A DNA stretch of 64,000 nt from Cliona cf. orientalis (taxonomy: Eukaryota > Porifera > Demospongiae > Clionaida > Clionaidae). Positions 35,340 through 46,516 of the stretch are shown one piece after another; within the stretch, counting starts at the first letter, position 1; each line of letters starts with the position of its first letter. Below the pieces are notes generated by a model. That model was not told where the DNA came from. It was given only the letters and a program-made list of their open reading frames with translations, and did no database searches. The stretch is taken from NCBI GenBank assembly GCA_963930775.1, contig OZ005689.1:34147235-34211234 (forward strand), written 5' to 3'. A program made the translations under genes and the position numbers.

Positions 35340-35880
35340 AAACAACTTGAGCTTTATAGAACACATACCCCTTCGCACATTGTATCTGCATCCACATCTA
35401 TTTGCATAGAAATGAGAGCTGCAGCGGTAGTGTGCATACATGTATGTAGCTGACGTATACACATGGCCTGCAGTGCATGGGTCAAGTCGATAGGTGTCGC
35501 CAACAAAGACGCAGTGTTTGCGATGCTCGTGGGCCTTGCCAAACCATTTGAAGCATAATGAAGACAAATTTTGGACGACTTGTATGGATTTGTCATATTT
35601 ACTAGTCGCTCAGATGCCTAGATGTCCAGATCTGGCGATTTTGTGGTGACAGGCAGACAGACGGACAAAACCAATTACTTTATCCCTTGTGCATGTGAGC
35701 TGGTAATGTGTTCCTGGTGCTGTTCACTAGCTCAGCATGTGTCTGGGGCTATATTAGTGTCATAATTATGGAGGGTGTAGTCATTTTGTGAGAAGGGTAT
35801 CCATCTTATTTGGGGGTGGTCATTTAGAGGTCTGCAGAGCAATACTGGGTTACTATCAAATGTGGGTGTATCCATCATTG
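35340..35880 (+). repeat. R2 copy adjoining the second MULE 5' fragment
   Basis: Near-identical to 9385-9920 and followed, after a divergent spacer, by the second copy of the MULE-Ulp1 gene's 5' end. The order is the same as at 9.4-11.6 kb, so R2 plus the transposase 5' region was duplicated as one piece. Confidence 0.8.
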
Positions 35881-36013
35881 TTCATTATCTGTGATAACGT
35901 CAGTCCCCCCCCCCCCAACACACACACACACACGTTTATGCATTTAGAGACCCCAACCTATGGACGGTCAAGTGCTGTATCGGTATTGAGAAAGAGACAT
36001 ATATTTATTATTA

Positions 36014-36319
36014 TTGCTACAATTTTCTGAAACTCAAGGTACATGTACAGGTGTATGGTCTGTTACGTGTTGTGCTGATTTCTACAGAGATTTGTGTTGG
36101 AAATTTCAACAGTTCATCCAAGTTTTGTTATTCAGCATATTAACGTGAGTATACGTACCATAGTGTGATTGTGACCGTAATGGAGTGCTTGCATGGTGAT
36201 ACTGTATCTATTCATCTTCTGCAGTGATATGGAGTCAGTTGAGAGAGCTGATGCACAAAAAGTGAGTACTTGAAGAAAAGATTAGCCTCGGACCTGAGCG
36301 ATTAACTTTAATTATTATT
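36014..36319 (+). pseudogene. 5' fragment of a second MULE-Ulp1 gene copy
   Basis: Matches 11288-11600 with few differences, including the CTGCAG acceptor, the start ATG (36230) and the first 11 codons (one Ser-to-Arg change) with their GTGAGT donor. It stops in the first intron about 8 bp before the left end of the DIRS element. The rest of the gene is not found on the other side of that element. Confidence 0.85.
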
Positions 36320-36392
36320 TATGATAATTTATAGTCTTGCAAGGGTCGGTACGACCTGAAGTGAGACTGTAATTCTATTAGTGGTAAGACAA

Positions 36393-36523
36393 GTACATGA
36401 CAGTGTATTTGGCCTCAAATTCAATAAAATCAGCAATTCAAAGTAAAACAAAATTCCTAAATACAGTGCACCATCGGTGCGCATGCGTATACGTAATCAC
36501 GTGACCACCTTTTGGCGGCCTCT
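36393..36523. repeat. DIRS inverted terminal repeat (left in window)
   Basis: Reverse complement of 41331-41461 without mismatch by eye. Outside it (36329-36392) lies an element-specific extension beginning near TATAGTCTTGCAAGG. Confidence 0.9.
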
Positions 36524-36764
36524 AAATAATTTTTTGCGAGGAAATAACTCAATGCAGTATTAAATGACAAAAACAATTCCAATCACCTTGTACCATAATC
36601 ATTACATTAAATTCTGGCAACAAATCAAATAATCAGATATATACCTACGATATAGATAGTGAATACAATGTCTCACAGTTAACTGTCTTTATCTTTATCA
36701 GAACCTAACCGAAAATTAAATAAAATTAATAAAGTAAATATTTCCTGGGAGGGTAAAGGGTGGG

Positions 36765-36880
36765 CACTGTCATGTACTTGTCTTACCACTAATAGAATTA
36801 CAGTCTCACTTCAGGTCGTACCGACCCTTGCAAGACTATAAATTCTATGTCGTGGTAAGACTGCGTACATGACAGTGTAT
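36765..36880. repeat. DIRS internal complementary region (circle junction)
   Basis: 36765-36840 is the reverse complement of the left end (36329-36405) and 36841-36880 that of the right end (41445-41484). The abutment at ACTATAAATTCTATG shows how the ends meet in the circle. It lies just beyond the recombinase stop codon, its standard position. Confidence 0.9.
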
Positions 36881-36889
36881 GTTCAAAGC

Positions 36890-38404
36890 TTAGTATCCGA
36901 AATATTTACCTGATAACACAGAGTTTCCAAAGTCCGAGAGAATCGGCTTTAAATAAAACCTCTTGAAGGTCGACTCCGAGGTCCAATTTGCCGTCTTCAT
37001 TATATCTTTGACGGAAACTCCAAGACTAGTTGCAGCCGATGTTGAGGCAGCTCTCGTGGAGTGAGATTTAAAAGTGGATACATCAACGCCACTTGCTTGC
37101 ATCAGATTTCTGACCCATCTAGAGATTGTGCTCGATGTGACTGGCTTATGTGGCTTCACACAAGCAATGAACAGTGGGTTTGCGTCCCGATCTGTCGCAC
37201 GCAAATCAGCTGTACGACGCTCATAAACTTCCAGGGTAGCGACCGGGCAGATAGCTTCACACTCCTTGAAAGAGAAATACGTAACTTCCCTCGGGGGACC
37301 AGATCTACGGGTCTTTGATAGTCCGGCTATCTGGAAACGAACCCCATGCGAAAAAACTTGCTTAAGATTCAAGTCCAGAAGGTGTAAATCAGATGCCCTG
37401 TCTGCGTTAGTCAACATGGCCAGTTTCCCAGCCAGTTCAGTAAGGCGTAATTCATTCGAAGGAGGCATATTCTTGATGTGATCCAGGACTATTTCAACAT
37501 CCCATACCGAAGTATAGCGTGGCTTAGAAGGGCGTGTATTAAAGATACCTTGCATCAGCCTAGATACCATCGGATGCTGACCTGCTGGAACTCCATCGAT
37601 TTTTGCATGAAACGTGGAGATGGCTGAACGATATGAGTTAATGGTACTATGCTCTTTATCTTCGTTATACATTTCTGTCAAGAAATCCAGGATATTGGTT
37701 AGAGTTGTTGAAAAAGGATCCACCTTCCTTGCAGCACACCAGCTAGCCCACCTTCTCCATGCTGATTCATAAGCTTTGGTGGTGCTTCCTCTCCATGATG
37801 AGCATATGAGAGCGGCAGACTGTTCTGAAACTCCTTCCTCAGAGAGAGATTTCCTGAGATTGGCCATGCAGCCAGGTGTAGATGACTCTGAATCATCAGA
37901 GGGTGTCTTTCCCCCTGAGGGTTCTTTAGGAGATCCGGTTGACTCGGTATAATCAGTGGATGGTTGACCAACATGTTCAGAAGCAGTGGATACCATGTTT
38001 GAGCCTGCCAAATTGGTGCAATCAAGAGAGCAAATTGAACATTGTTGTTTCTGACCTTCTGTAGACATCTCCCTATGAGTGCAAAGGGAGGGAAACAATA
38101 TGGTCTGTGATCCGACCAATCCTGAACAAAAGCATCTATTGCAGCTGCTTGGGGGTCGGCCTTCCAACTGTAGAAAATTTCCAGTTGAGCATTCCGGAAG
38201 GACGCGAATAGATCCACCCAGAAAGGACCGTGAATTTGTTGAAGATGAGAGAAAATCTCGGTGTCCAGTTGCCAATCGCTGCTGTCGCTCATGTGTCTGG
38301 ACTCGAAATCCGCAATGACATTCAATTTCCCTGGTAGATGCTCCGCGTGCAAAGTTATGTTGCGATCCACGCACCACATCCACAGGTCCAGTGCTAGTTG
38401 GCAT
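36890..38404 (-). CDS. DIRS tyrosine recombinase
   Basis: The frame has 504 codons, but its first ~180 overlap the RNase H frame and look like shadow sequence. The recombinase proper probably begins near MANLRKSLSEEG (about 37870). A SAM-like core-binding region (TTKAYESAWRRWASW...NSYRSAISTFH) is followed by the catalytic domain with Arg in NADRASDLHLLDL, the HxxR pair in KSHSTRAAS and the nucleophile Tyr in FKRFYL near the C-terminus. It would integrate the circular DNA intermediate without target duplication. All hallmark residues are present. Confidence 0.9.
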   Translation of the reverse strand: MPTSTGPVDVVRGSQHNFARGASTREIECHCGFRVQTHERQQRLATGHRDFLSSSTNSRSFLGGSIRVLPECSTGNFLQLEGRPPSSCNRCFCSGLVGSQTILFPSLCTHREMSTEGQKQQCSICSLDCTNLAGSNMVSTASEHVGQPSTDYTESTGSPKEPSGGKTPSDDSESSTPGCMANLRKSLSEEGVSEQSAALICSSWRGSTTKAYESAWRRWASWCAARKVDPFSTTLTNILDFLTEMYNEDKEHSTINSYRSAISTFHAKIDGVPAGQHPMVSRLMQGIFNTRPSKPRYTSVWDVEIVLDHIKNMPPSNELRLTELAGKLAMLTNADRASDLHLLDLNLKQVFSHGVRFQIAGLSKTRRSGPPREVTYFSFKECEAICPVATLEVYERRTADLRATDRDANPLFIACVKPHKPVTSSTISRWVRNLMQASGVDVSTFKSHSTRAASTSAATSLGVSVKDIMKTANWTSESTFKRFYLKPILSDFGNSVLSGKYFGY

Positions 38405-39999
38405 AGTCTGTGCGAGTGAGTTCCGCCTTTCTGGTTGATGTAAGATATGGCAACTCTGCTATCCATGAGTAGTAGTATGTGGCAGCTCTCCTGTTTGACG
38501 AAAGACTGTACCGCTAGAAATGCTGCTTTCAGCTCCAACCAGTTGATGTGGTGAGCAGCTTCTGGCCCTGACCACGGTCCGCCTGTTCTTTGGTCTGTTT
38601 CCTGGCAGTAGGCTCCCCACCCTATGGTTGAAGCGTCTGTCTGCAATGTCAGGGATGCTGTCGGTGGCTGAATCGGACGACACATGTGAGATTTGAAGTG
38701 GTTGATCCACCAATTGAGATCCGCTTTTGCTTCCTCTGATAGGTATACCAGTGTGTCGTAATCGATCCTGGGAGGTTGCAGGGCCGTGGATCGCAGATCC
38801 TGAAGGGCCCGGTAGTGTAGCGGAGCTGCTGCAATAGCTGGTAAGCATGCTGTCATTGACCCAATTAGATGAGCGAGTTGCCGAGCTGTAACCCTCTGCT
38901 GATTGCGCATGTGACGGCACTCCTTTTGGATCTTTTGCACCTTGCTCTCCGGAAGGGCAATGGTCATGGTCCTCGAGTTGATCAGGAAACCCAGGAAGTC
39001 TAGTGACTGTTGTGGTTCCAGTACACACTTGGCTTTGTTGAGAATAAATCCCAGGTGAGTGAGGACATGTGAAGTGAGAGATATGTGTGATTTCAGTAGG
39101 TCTGGAGTGGATGCCATCAGCAGAATGTCGTCCAGATAGATGATTAGACGCACTCCCTGACTCCTGAGAAAACCTGCCACTGGCTTCAGCAATTTCGTGA
39201 ATATCAGTGGAGCTGGTGCTAGACCGAAAGGGAGGCTCGTAAACTCGAATATGTCCCCCATCCAACGGAAACGGAGATAGGGGTAGTAGTGAGCATCCAT
39301 CGGAACAGATAGGTAGGCATCTTTTAGATCTATCTTTGCTAGATGGTCCCCTGGGAGAATAACATCTTTCAAGCTCTGAATGCTTTCCATTTTGAAATGG
39401 GGGACTTCCAGATACTGGTTGAGAGATTTTAAGTTTATCACCGGACGCCACCCCCCGTCTTTCTTGGGGACAGCAAATATGTTGCTGTAAAATCCTGGAG
39501 ATAGCGATTCTGCAGGGATCCGGCGGATCGCTTGTTTGTCCAGTAAACTCCGTACCTCCTCCTTCATTATGCTCTGCTGATCCTTCAGCGGTTGACGTGT
39601 CTGAGGTACATAGTGATGAGCCCCTAGGGGTGGTAGCTTGGAAAATTCCAGAGGACAGCCTGATATCACCTGGAGGATCCATGGATCGTGGGTAATTACC
39701 TTCCAATTTTCCTTGAAAAACTTCAGTCTCCCTCCCACCGCCGAGGGAGCATTGTCGATGTTGTGGGGAAACTTTGGAAGTGATGTAGATGCTTGGCATA
39801 CTGGTGGATCGCTTAATTGAGGAAGAGTTAATTTTGCTGTTGGGAGGAGTTGTTTTTTGGTGTGAATTTTTGTCTGTGGAAATTTGGACGACGATTGCGT
39901 TGCTGATTGAACTGCTGGTTTGATGGTCTGAAGATTCTGCCCGACCCGTGGCCATGATCGCGGGCCGGGCTGTCTCGAAAAAACTTCTTTTCCTTCCAA
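37699..39999 (-). CDS. DIRS reverse transcriptase-RNase H
   Basis: 766 codons. RT motifs in order: VPKKDGGWRPVINLKSLN, HLAKIDLKDAYLSVPM with the first Asp, LPFGLAPAP, then YLDD (IIYLDDILLM) with the catalytic Asp pair, and LGFILNKAK. The RNase H domain follows with Asp in LQTDAS, Glu in NWLELKA and Asp in LLMDSRVAI. The C-terminal segment FWVDLFASF...FPPFALIGR is usual for DIRS and overlaps the recombinase frame. The start overlaps the end of Gag by about 170 bp in another frame, so expression by frameshift, re-initiation or a spliced RNA is implied; which of these is unknown. Confidence 0.93.
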   Translation of the reverse strand: MEGKEVFSRQPGPRSWPRVGQNLQTIKPAVQSATQSSSKFPQTKIHTKKQLLPTAKLTLPQLSDPPVCQASTSLPKFPHNIDNAPSAVGGRLKFFKENWKVITHDPWILQVISGCPLEFSKLPPLGAHHYVPQTRQPLKDQQSIMKEEVRSLLDKQAIRRIPAESLSPGFYSNIFAVPKKDGGWRPVINLKSLNQYLEVPHFKMESIQSLKDVILPGDHLAKIDLKDAYLSVPMDAHYYPYLRFRWMGDIFEFTSLPFGLAPAPLIFTKLLKPVAGFLRSQGVRLIIYLDDILLMASTPDLLKSHISLTSHVLTHLGFILNKAKCVLEPQQSLDFLGFLINSRTMTIALPESKVQKIQKECRHMRNQQRVTARQLAHLIGSMTACLPAIAAAPLHYRALQDLRSTALQPPRIDYDTLVYLSEEAKADLNWWINHFKSHMCRPIQPPTASLTLQTDASTIGWGAYCQETDQRTGGPWSGPEAAHHINWLELKAAFLAVQSFVKQESCHILLLMDSRVAISYINQKGGTHSHRLCQLALDLWMWCVDRNITLHAEHLPGKLNVIADFESRHMSDSSDWQLDTEIFSHLQQIHGPFWVDLFASFRNAQLEIFYSWKADPQAAAIDAFVQDWSDHRPYCFPPFALIGRCLQKVRNNNVQFALLIAPIWQAQTWYPLLLNMLVNHPLIIPSQPDLLKNPQGERHPLMIQSHLHLAAWPISGNLSLRKEFQNSLPLSYAHHGEEAPPKLMNQHGEGGLAGVLQGRWILFQQL

Positions 40000-41210
40000 G
40001 AGGAACGGGGAGTAGATTGTGGTTGCGATACCTTGGAAGCGACCTTTTTAAAAGAATCGAGAATCTGAGCGCGTTCATTGAGGGCCTTGCGAACTTGAGA
40101 TCCAAATAGCAGGTCCTCTTCCGGTTGGTGTTTCTTGCAAGTGCTCTTGAGTGCCACGGCTAATCCTTTGTTGTTGGATTCAAGCTTACGGATAATAACA
40201 TCCCTCCTCACTTGTGACACGTAATTGGATGCATTACCAATCAGCACTATCGATCTTTGCAGTGTATCCAGCACTGTATCGACTGGCATCAGACCCCCTT
40301 GTCCTGAGGTAAAGCCCTGTTCCTCCAATTCTTTCCATAGGCACAACGCAGGGGCGGCTGCCGCGATAACAGCTGTTTGCATTCTCTTATACTGCTTATC
40401 GACCTTGGTTGGGAAGCTCTTTCCCATGAAATCCACGATTGCATCATCTGCCTCCAGGCATTTTAGGGCCACCGAATTGGGTAAAGGTCTCTCCTTGGCC
40501 ATAGCCTTCCTGACTGGGTTTGATAAGCAGGATCTGAAATGTGTTTGCACATACTTCTCCAATGATTCCGGTAGCTTCTTCTTTGATGAGTTGGAGTAAA
40601 ACGTGCGTGGGTCAAAAGGTTCGGCGAGATCCTCATCCTCGTCATCTGACTCGGTATCGCTGCTGCTGGTGATTACCACTTGAGTGTCGAAATATCGTGG
40701 CTTCTTGCTGGGGCCAGGCGCATTGTCTGCCTGATTCATTCGCTTACTAGGCAACGGCACGAAATTTGGGGCCCCCGAAGAGGCTGATGCCGATTGAAGG
40801 GCTAACAGCGGATCCCACGTCCACTGCTGAGGAGTTAACCCCATACCAGACCCTTGAGCAGGGCCGTTGTAAACCTGTGTCGATGGACCAGGTGTAAAAT
40901 GGTATCCGCCGTTCTGTGTCCGTAGACCAGACGACTGGAAAACATTAGTAAACAGCCGGGAATTTTGGCCGCAACTTAACGTCGCGTGCACGTTCCCTGG
41001 TGCTGCCGTGGATCCGGAATCGGATCCGGATGGGGTGGAGCGTGTAGTCGATGATGCGGCCGTCGATGGCGGCGCGCTCCCCCTCGTGTTGACGCTGACA
41101 GAAGTTGTTGGTGAATGGCTTACAGCCCGAGATCCCGACGAATCGGAGCGGTTGGTATTGCCCGCGTCTGCCGGCGATATACCGAGTAGCGATCGAATGT
41201 TGAAACTCAT
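39828..41210 (-). CDS. DIRS Gag-like protein
   Basis: The frame opens at 41261, but MSFNIRSLLG at 41210 is the more natural start. About 460 residues: a Ser/Thr-rich N-terminus, an acidic DTESDDEDED patch, an all-helical middle (ESLEKYVQTHFRSCL, AVIAAAAPALCLWKELEEQG, IRKLESNNKGLAVALKS) and a basic Arg/Gln/Asn-rich tail. The middle matches the general form of DIRS Gag. No CCHC zinc knuckle is present, which is normal for the group. Confidence 0.75.
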   Translation of the reverse strand: MSFNIRSLLGISPADAGNTNRSDSSGSRAVSHSPTTSVSVNTRGSAPPSTAASSTTRSTPSGSDSGSTAAPGNVHATLSCGQNSRLFTNVFQSSGLRTQNGGYHFTPGPSTQVYNGPAQGSGMGLTPQQWTWDPLLALQSASASSGAPNFVPLPSKRMNQADNAPGPSKKPRYFDTQVVITSSSDTESDDEDEDLAEPFDPRTFYSNSSKKKLPESLEKYVQTHFRSCLSNPVRKAMAKERPLPNSVALKCLEADDAIVDFMGKSFPTKVDKQYKRMQTAVIAAAAPALCLWKELEEQGFTSGQGGLMPVDTVLDTLQRSIVLIGNASNYVSQVRRDVIIRKLESNNKGLAVALKSTCKKHQPEEDLLFGSQVRKALNERAQILDSFKKVASKVSQPQSTPRSSWKEKKFFRDSPARDHGHGSGRIFRPSNQQFNQQRNRRPNFHRQKFTPKNNSSQQQN

Positions 41211-41330
41211 GTCGTGGCAGTAGCTCGCTGCTTGAACTTGAAACTTTACTCCAATCTTCAAATTGATTGCTATTGTGAAAAATAGTCGCTAGTACTAATA
41301 GTAGGACCTTGTTCTTTCCGAGCAAAAAAA

Positions 41331-41461
41331 AGAGGCCGCCAAAAGGTGGTCACGTGATTACGTATACGCATGCGCACCGATGGTGCACTGTATTTAGGAA
41401 TTTTGTTTTACTTTGAATTGCTGATTTTATTGAATTTGAGGCCAAATACACTGTCATGTAC
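41331..41461. repeat. DIRS inverted terminal repeat (right in window)
   Basis: Partner of 36393-36523. It lies between the Gag start and the element's right end at about 41484, and probably holds the promoter. A palindromic TGCGCACCGATGGTGCACTG core is included. Confidence 0.9.
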
Positions 41462-41484
41462 GCAGTCTTACCACGACATAGAAT

Positions 41485-44234
41485 GTATGATGTAACCTAT
41501 GGTGTAAGTACGTCCCGAGTCCCAATCAACAAATTCGGCTCTTGCTATGACGAAATTATGATGAAACCTGTGATGTATTTGCTGTGAAGACTGTTTCAGA
41601 ATGTTTAGCACGCATGAAGGCTTGTTGGTGCCCAGAATTCGAACCTACATGTAGCGTATAAGAAGATCATGGACTATCAATGATGCATGTATATGGTAAT
41701 TTTCTCAGTTCGCTTTCTTTGGTGAGCTTGCACTAGGGGGGATTTCCCGATTCAGTCTAGCATATGGCACATGGAGGTCACGTCCGCTCAAGCCACGCAC
41801 CCCAATATATGCGTCTATAGAGTATGCACTGTTTGTTGAGGTGTCCTAGTTTGAATTTATGGCGGCCTACAGTAGCACGGTGTAATACTTTTCATTAGGA
41901 ACAAGGGATGTATAGTGGTATATCCCCAGTATAGATTTACTATTCTGGTTATGAGGTAATTATGGTGTAATTTTGAGGTAATCTCTTCGGTAATCTATGA
42001 GGCAATTATGAGAAAACTCGGGGCCTCTATGGAGCCTAGCCTTTCTGAGACTTAAAAAATCAATAAGTAAGTATATAGGGCATCTAACGAATGTATCGAG
42101 CGAATATCTTGCGAGCAGACTCCATCTCTGCGCATCGATATGGACAGTGTACCCACAATATTGACAACTTCTTACCACATGCACCACTACAACTATGCAG
42201 CTACTGAGGATATGGTGAAGTGTTTCATATGTACTACTATTACAGAGTGTATCACTGAACAGCAAGGCAGTTCAACACAGTGCTCTTATCCCCTTCAATA
42301 ACAAATCATCCTTCAAGTAGTCACACAACAGCTGCTCCTAGTCACAGGTACGTGGAGAGAGGGTACATAATGTGTGTAGGTTAACTGTGGCCACCACAGT
42401 AGACTGCATGTAGGTATGTAGGCCCGTGGAATATCTTGCTTATCTGTGTAATTGTATGCGGTTGTAATTGCAGAACAAGAAAGTAGAAGTAATAATTATA
42501 TTGGAGTATAGCTACTGCTGTGAGCAATGATTATGAGCTTTTACTTGATTGTGTAGATATAATAGGATCCACCTAGTCACCCTATACAGGGTTGCATACG
42601 GGGGGGGGACTGGGACCCCCCCCCCCCCCCCCCCCCAAGAATTCCATAATAATATATTATATGTAATATATACAGCACAAATAATTACACAGGCAAAAAG
42701 AAATCGTTGTTATCACAGCATTATTGTGTGATTTATTTACTAGTATATACGCATGGCAGCGGCGCATATACATTCGTAAGTACATAATTGATTGGATTGT
42801 TTGAATGTGCAGCAGAATTAAGGAAGTGTAGTCATGGTGGGTAATTTGTGGAAAGCCAGAGAGGGCCCTCAGAATTTATTTTTATTCATGACGGCAACCC
42901 AATCTAGAGGCGTTGCGCTACACAAATGATATGCAATCTCAATGCACATGGTGAATTTCGCTCACGATTTTCAAGCCACACCTGCAAATAGACATGGACA
43001 AATAGCATGAGATAGAAGAATATTGGTGTACACTACTAGCTGGAGGACAGTGGCTACTCTTGCTTGCTAATACTGGCCATGCTGCCGTGTTTTTGATCAC
43101 GCCCATCATCGTGGGTAGAATTTTCATGACTGCCAAGTCAACCAAAAAAATGATTACATATACCCACCATGCGGTATACATCTTCTCTCTCTGTCTCCAA
43201 AACTGACAATGCTCGTTATAGATACTATGATCCTTGTAAGAATTAATTGGTAATGGTCTCATGCAGCTGCTATTACGTAGGTTTAAGATCATCTTTTACA
43301 TGCATCTTAGTAAGTTTTAGCAGCTACACCTCTTTATCATGCAGACAGGCTGGAAGTATTGGTCTGTTTTGTAGCCTTTCAGTGGCATAGGAAGCGGGGC
43401 GGCCATGGCCGCCCCACGTTTTGGCAGATCGAGGCCACACCCACCAATTTATAGCATGCGACTGAGCTTGCTCAGCCTCATTCAATAATCTAGCTAGCTA
43501 GACCGACGACCTTTTCCTACTCTCTACTGCAATAGTTTACACTGTACCACCACCCATTGGATTGGAGTGTCTCCACTTAATCTAATTATAATTGGCTCCA
43601 CCTATTGACACACCCACAGCCTACCTACATTCAAAATGCTTCCTATGGCCCTGCCTTTACCTTGTGCTGTAATATAACCAAACTGAGCATTAATGGAGTG
43701 CTCCATTGTTATGACGCAGCAAAACACCTCTGACACTTGTACTCTTGCTACATGTAATTTGGTGAAGCATCCAGCAGAGCTTAGACATGTGTAGTCTTGA
43801 ACAGCTGACTGATGCATGCATGGGGTTGTGAATAGCAAGGGCGAGGGAGATTCCTTTGGACCAGGCATATAATTGGCGGTCTTTGTGCTGCACTAGATCC
43901 TTCCATGAAAGACATAATAGCCACTCCATGCCATGCTATTCCTCATAGCTTCACCACCTAATTAGCAACAATGTCTGAAGTGTCTGCTTACTATGCAAGC
44001 TGTCACTGTATTATAGGGATGTGCTGACACCATGATGTAATATGGCTGAGTGTGTGATTTTGTGGTGTGATTGTGCCTGCCTTGGAAGCTATACGCTAAG
44101 GTGGCCCTGAAGGTCAGTTCTTAGGTTTCAGATGACTATCTTCATAGCAGTTTTCAGTTTGGGTTCCGTTAGGGTGGTCCAAATACCAATAAATCAGTTA
44201 CATTAATTGGGGTGCACTCAACCATGCATCTCGT
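41485..44234. other. Non-coding stretch
   Basis: Holds a third copy of a short duplicated block (42205-42310, matching 21080-21180 and 48450-48560), a G8/C18 inverted homopolymer pair at 42600-42637 and a GGGGCGGCCATGGCCGCCCC palindrome near 43396 that resembles the sub-terminal hairpins of hAT-like elements. No gene could be supported. Confidence 0.35.
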
Positions 44235-44333
44235 GCACACAAGAGGGATTGCCCCTCAAACTCACGAAATCGTTATGTTGGGTGCACATTGTTTCCCAAG
44301 GCCTCTTCTGCTGACTCTGACAAGAATGGCAAG
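44235..44333 (+). pseudogene. Isolated 99-bp piece of the MULE-Ulp1 coding sequence
   Basis: Identical to 15016-15114 except for one base (C to T). It corresponds to the linker between the DDE core and the protease. No other part of the gene flanks it. It ends before GGATGAT of the source and runs into unrelated sequence. Confidence 0.9.
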
Positions 44334-46479
44334 CTAGAATGGTAAGCCTCCATGATGTGCACAGTCATCTTCATGCTCAGGAAAGTGGAGTCTACCAGTA
44401 ATGTTAATCGTGGGTCTGAGCCTTGCCAGAGTGGTGCAGCACTCACCTTTCCAGCTTTAATTTATGCCTTGCCTTTACACTCGAGTTGTCTCTCAGATTG
44501 ATGGTGCGGTGCGGGCGTATGAGCATGCGCATGACGACCATTACCTTACGTGTTAAAAATTTAACTCTCTCCTCACTGAAGTGATCACGTACCCCACAAA
44601 CACATGCACGTACAAGTATATATAAAAAATTACTTCCTGTACCTCGTGTATTCGGTGCTCGCTCAGGCTCGCCCAGAATTATATATTGGCAATCCTGATG
44701 CATTATTGTTGTAGCCTCTCATCCCTCACCATCCAGGTAGCCTTGTCTAAGGCTAGCTCTCACTGTCATGTATTGGAGGAGAGGAGTGCCGTCCTCTAGA
44801 GGGTCAGGTCAGCAACCATGGGGAAAGACTCTGAATCATGTCAAATCATGACACTAGTCAACAGTAAAGCCAGCCAATGGCAGGTAATTTAGTATTGCTT
44901 ATCGCCAGTCCCTACAAGATATGTACACACACGGCTGTCTTTCCCCTCGCAAATATTAGTCTTCCTCTCCCTCATGCACCCACACCCACCCTGTATTCAA
45001 AGATGGTACGTAGCACATACATGTATGTGCCTACATTACTTAACTAATAATAATACGAATTAATCTACTTTTTCCCCTCTATGATTGCTGTAGGCTTAAG
45101 AAGGTTGGAACTGGATGTTGTCAGAGTGTGGTATTCCTGGAGAAGCAGCTAAGGGTGGCTCAGAGACAGACAGACACACAGCACTATGCTCCGCCCCCCC
45201 CCCTCTCTTTTTCACTCTCTCGCCTCCACAGGGTTGTACTGTCATTCAGAGGATAGACTGACAGTCCATATCTATATGTGGAGTGCTTGGCTCAAGGTAT
45301 GTACCTACATGCACATGTACTTCTTGGTTTCTAAGGGATTTACTCTGAGTGTTGTGACCCCTGGGGTCCTAGTAAAAAATAAAAAAAATATGCCACAAAG
45401 AATACCATTCACTGAAAAAATCAGGAGTGGGCTGGGGACAAGGCTATGATGGCTATACACTACACACCTGTAGCGGGGGATTGCTGATGTGAGTGTGTGG
45501 AAGTGGTCATTTGGTTAGGGTTGTATCTGGAAGGAACACATATATGTACATAACTCTCGAGGTAGCTTATCAAGCATAGGTGGTGTGTTATGGTGCCGGT
45601 ATTGTTGCCCACATAGATATAAACAGCTGCATGTTCAGCCTTAGCTTGTGCACGCGCAGTGCAGTAACTGATGCTTTTCTGCGACAATCTTTTTTTCTGA
45701 AAAAATGTATAATGTGTTGCTTGAAAACATATTCACGTTTATTTTGAGTTATACATGTACATGTACTCCAAATTGATAACTTTAGTCAGAGTGCTACAGA
45801 TGTATGTTACAGTGTACAAGTGCATTGAAAGTGAGAGAGATCAGCTACTTAACATACACTGCAATATTAGAATTGGCACACTCAGCATTAATTTTTGTGT
45901 ACAGCACAGCAATAGTCATGAAGTGTTTCAGAACACCACCATAAAACCACTTAGTTCTTATATTTGCACAATTGCTTAGTCAGCAAACATCTAATACAGT
46001 GTGTGCATGCACAATACTTACTTAGGCCTGGGTGAGTGCTGTGATCTATATATGTACTGTTCTACTGTTACATATTGAGAGAGATGGATACATGTACTTA
46101 ACATGCACCATAATAGTAGAAGAAAGAAAAAACAATGTACACGTACATGTATGTGTGTGTACCTATCAACGCTGCCACACATTCCTCTCTCTGTGGAATT
46201 AGCACGGTACAGTTGCTGACTCGGTCTAAGTTGTGACTAAACTGGATGAAGATGACATTGGAGAAGCCCACAGTGCTGCTGATGAGGCCTGGCATTGGCC
46301 GAAACCTAATTGGTAGAATTGGGTCCAGCACATTGGGCAGGATTAGCTGCGCATGTGATCTGTGTACTGTTCTACTGCTATAGCAGACGTGTACACTTGA
46401 GAGAGAGCTACTCAAAATACACTATAATAGTGCACATACATGTTATCAACTCTCTCTCTCCCTCCCCTACAAAGTAAAA

Positions 46480-46516
<37 letters not shown>

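Larger units (their letters stand above)
36327..41484 (-). mobile_element. Complete DIRS-type retrotransposon
   Basis: It is read on the minus strand as Gag, then RT-RNase H, then tyrosine recombinase. All three frames are open to their natural ends. It has inverted, not direct, terminal repeats: 36393-36523 and 41331-41461 are reverse complements that I read as identical over 131 bp. An internal complementary region (36765-36880) equals the two element ends joined head to tail, the diagnostic DIRS feature used as template for the circular intermediate. No target duplication is seen, as expected for recombinase-mediated insertion. The identical inverted repeats and open frames suggest recent activity. 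Confidence 0.93.

Noticed and set aside
38459..40105. 548-codon minus-strand open frame across the DIRS element
   Set aside because: It lies in another frame across the RT-RNase H gene, has no domain, and its Ser/Arg-rich composition is that of a shifted frame.
45093..45200. Possible exon after a GATTGCTGTAG acceptor
   Set aside because: Open for about 35 codons only, runs into a C-run, and no donor or partner exon was found.
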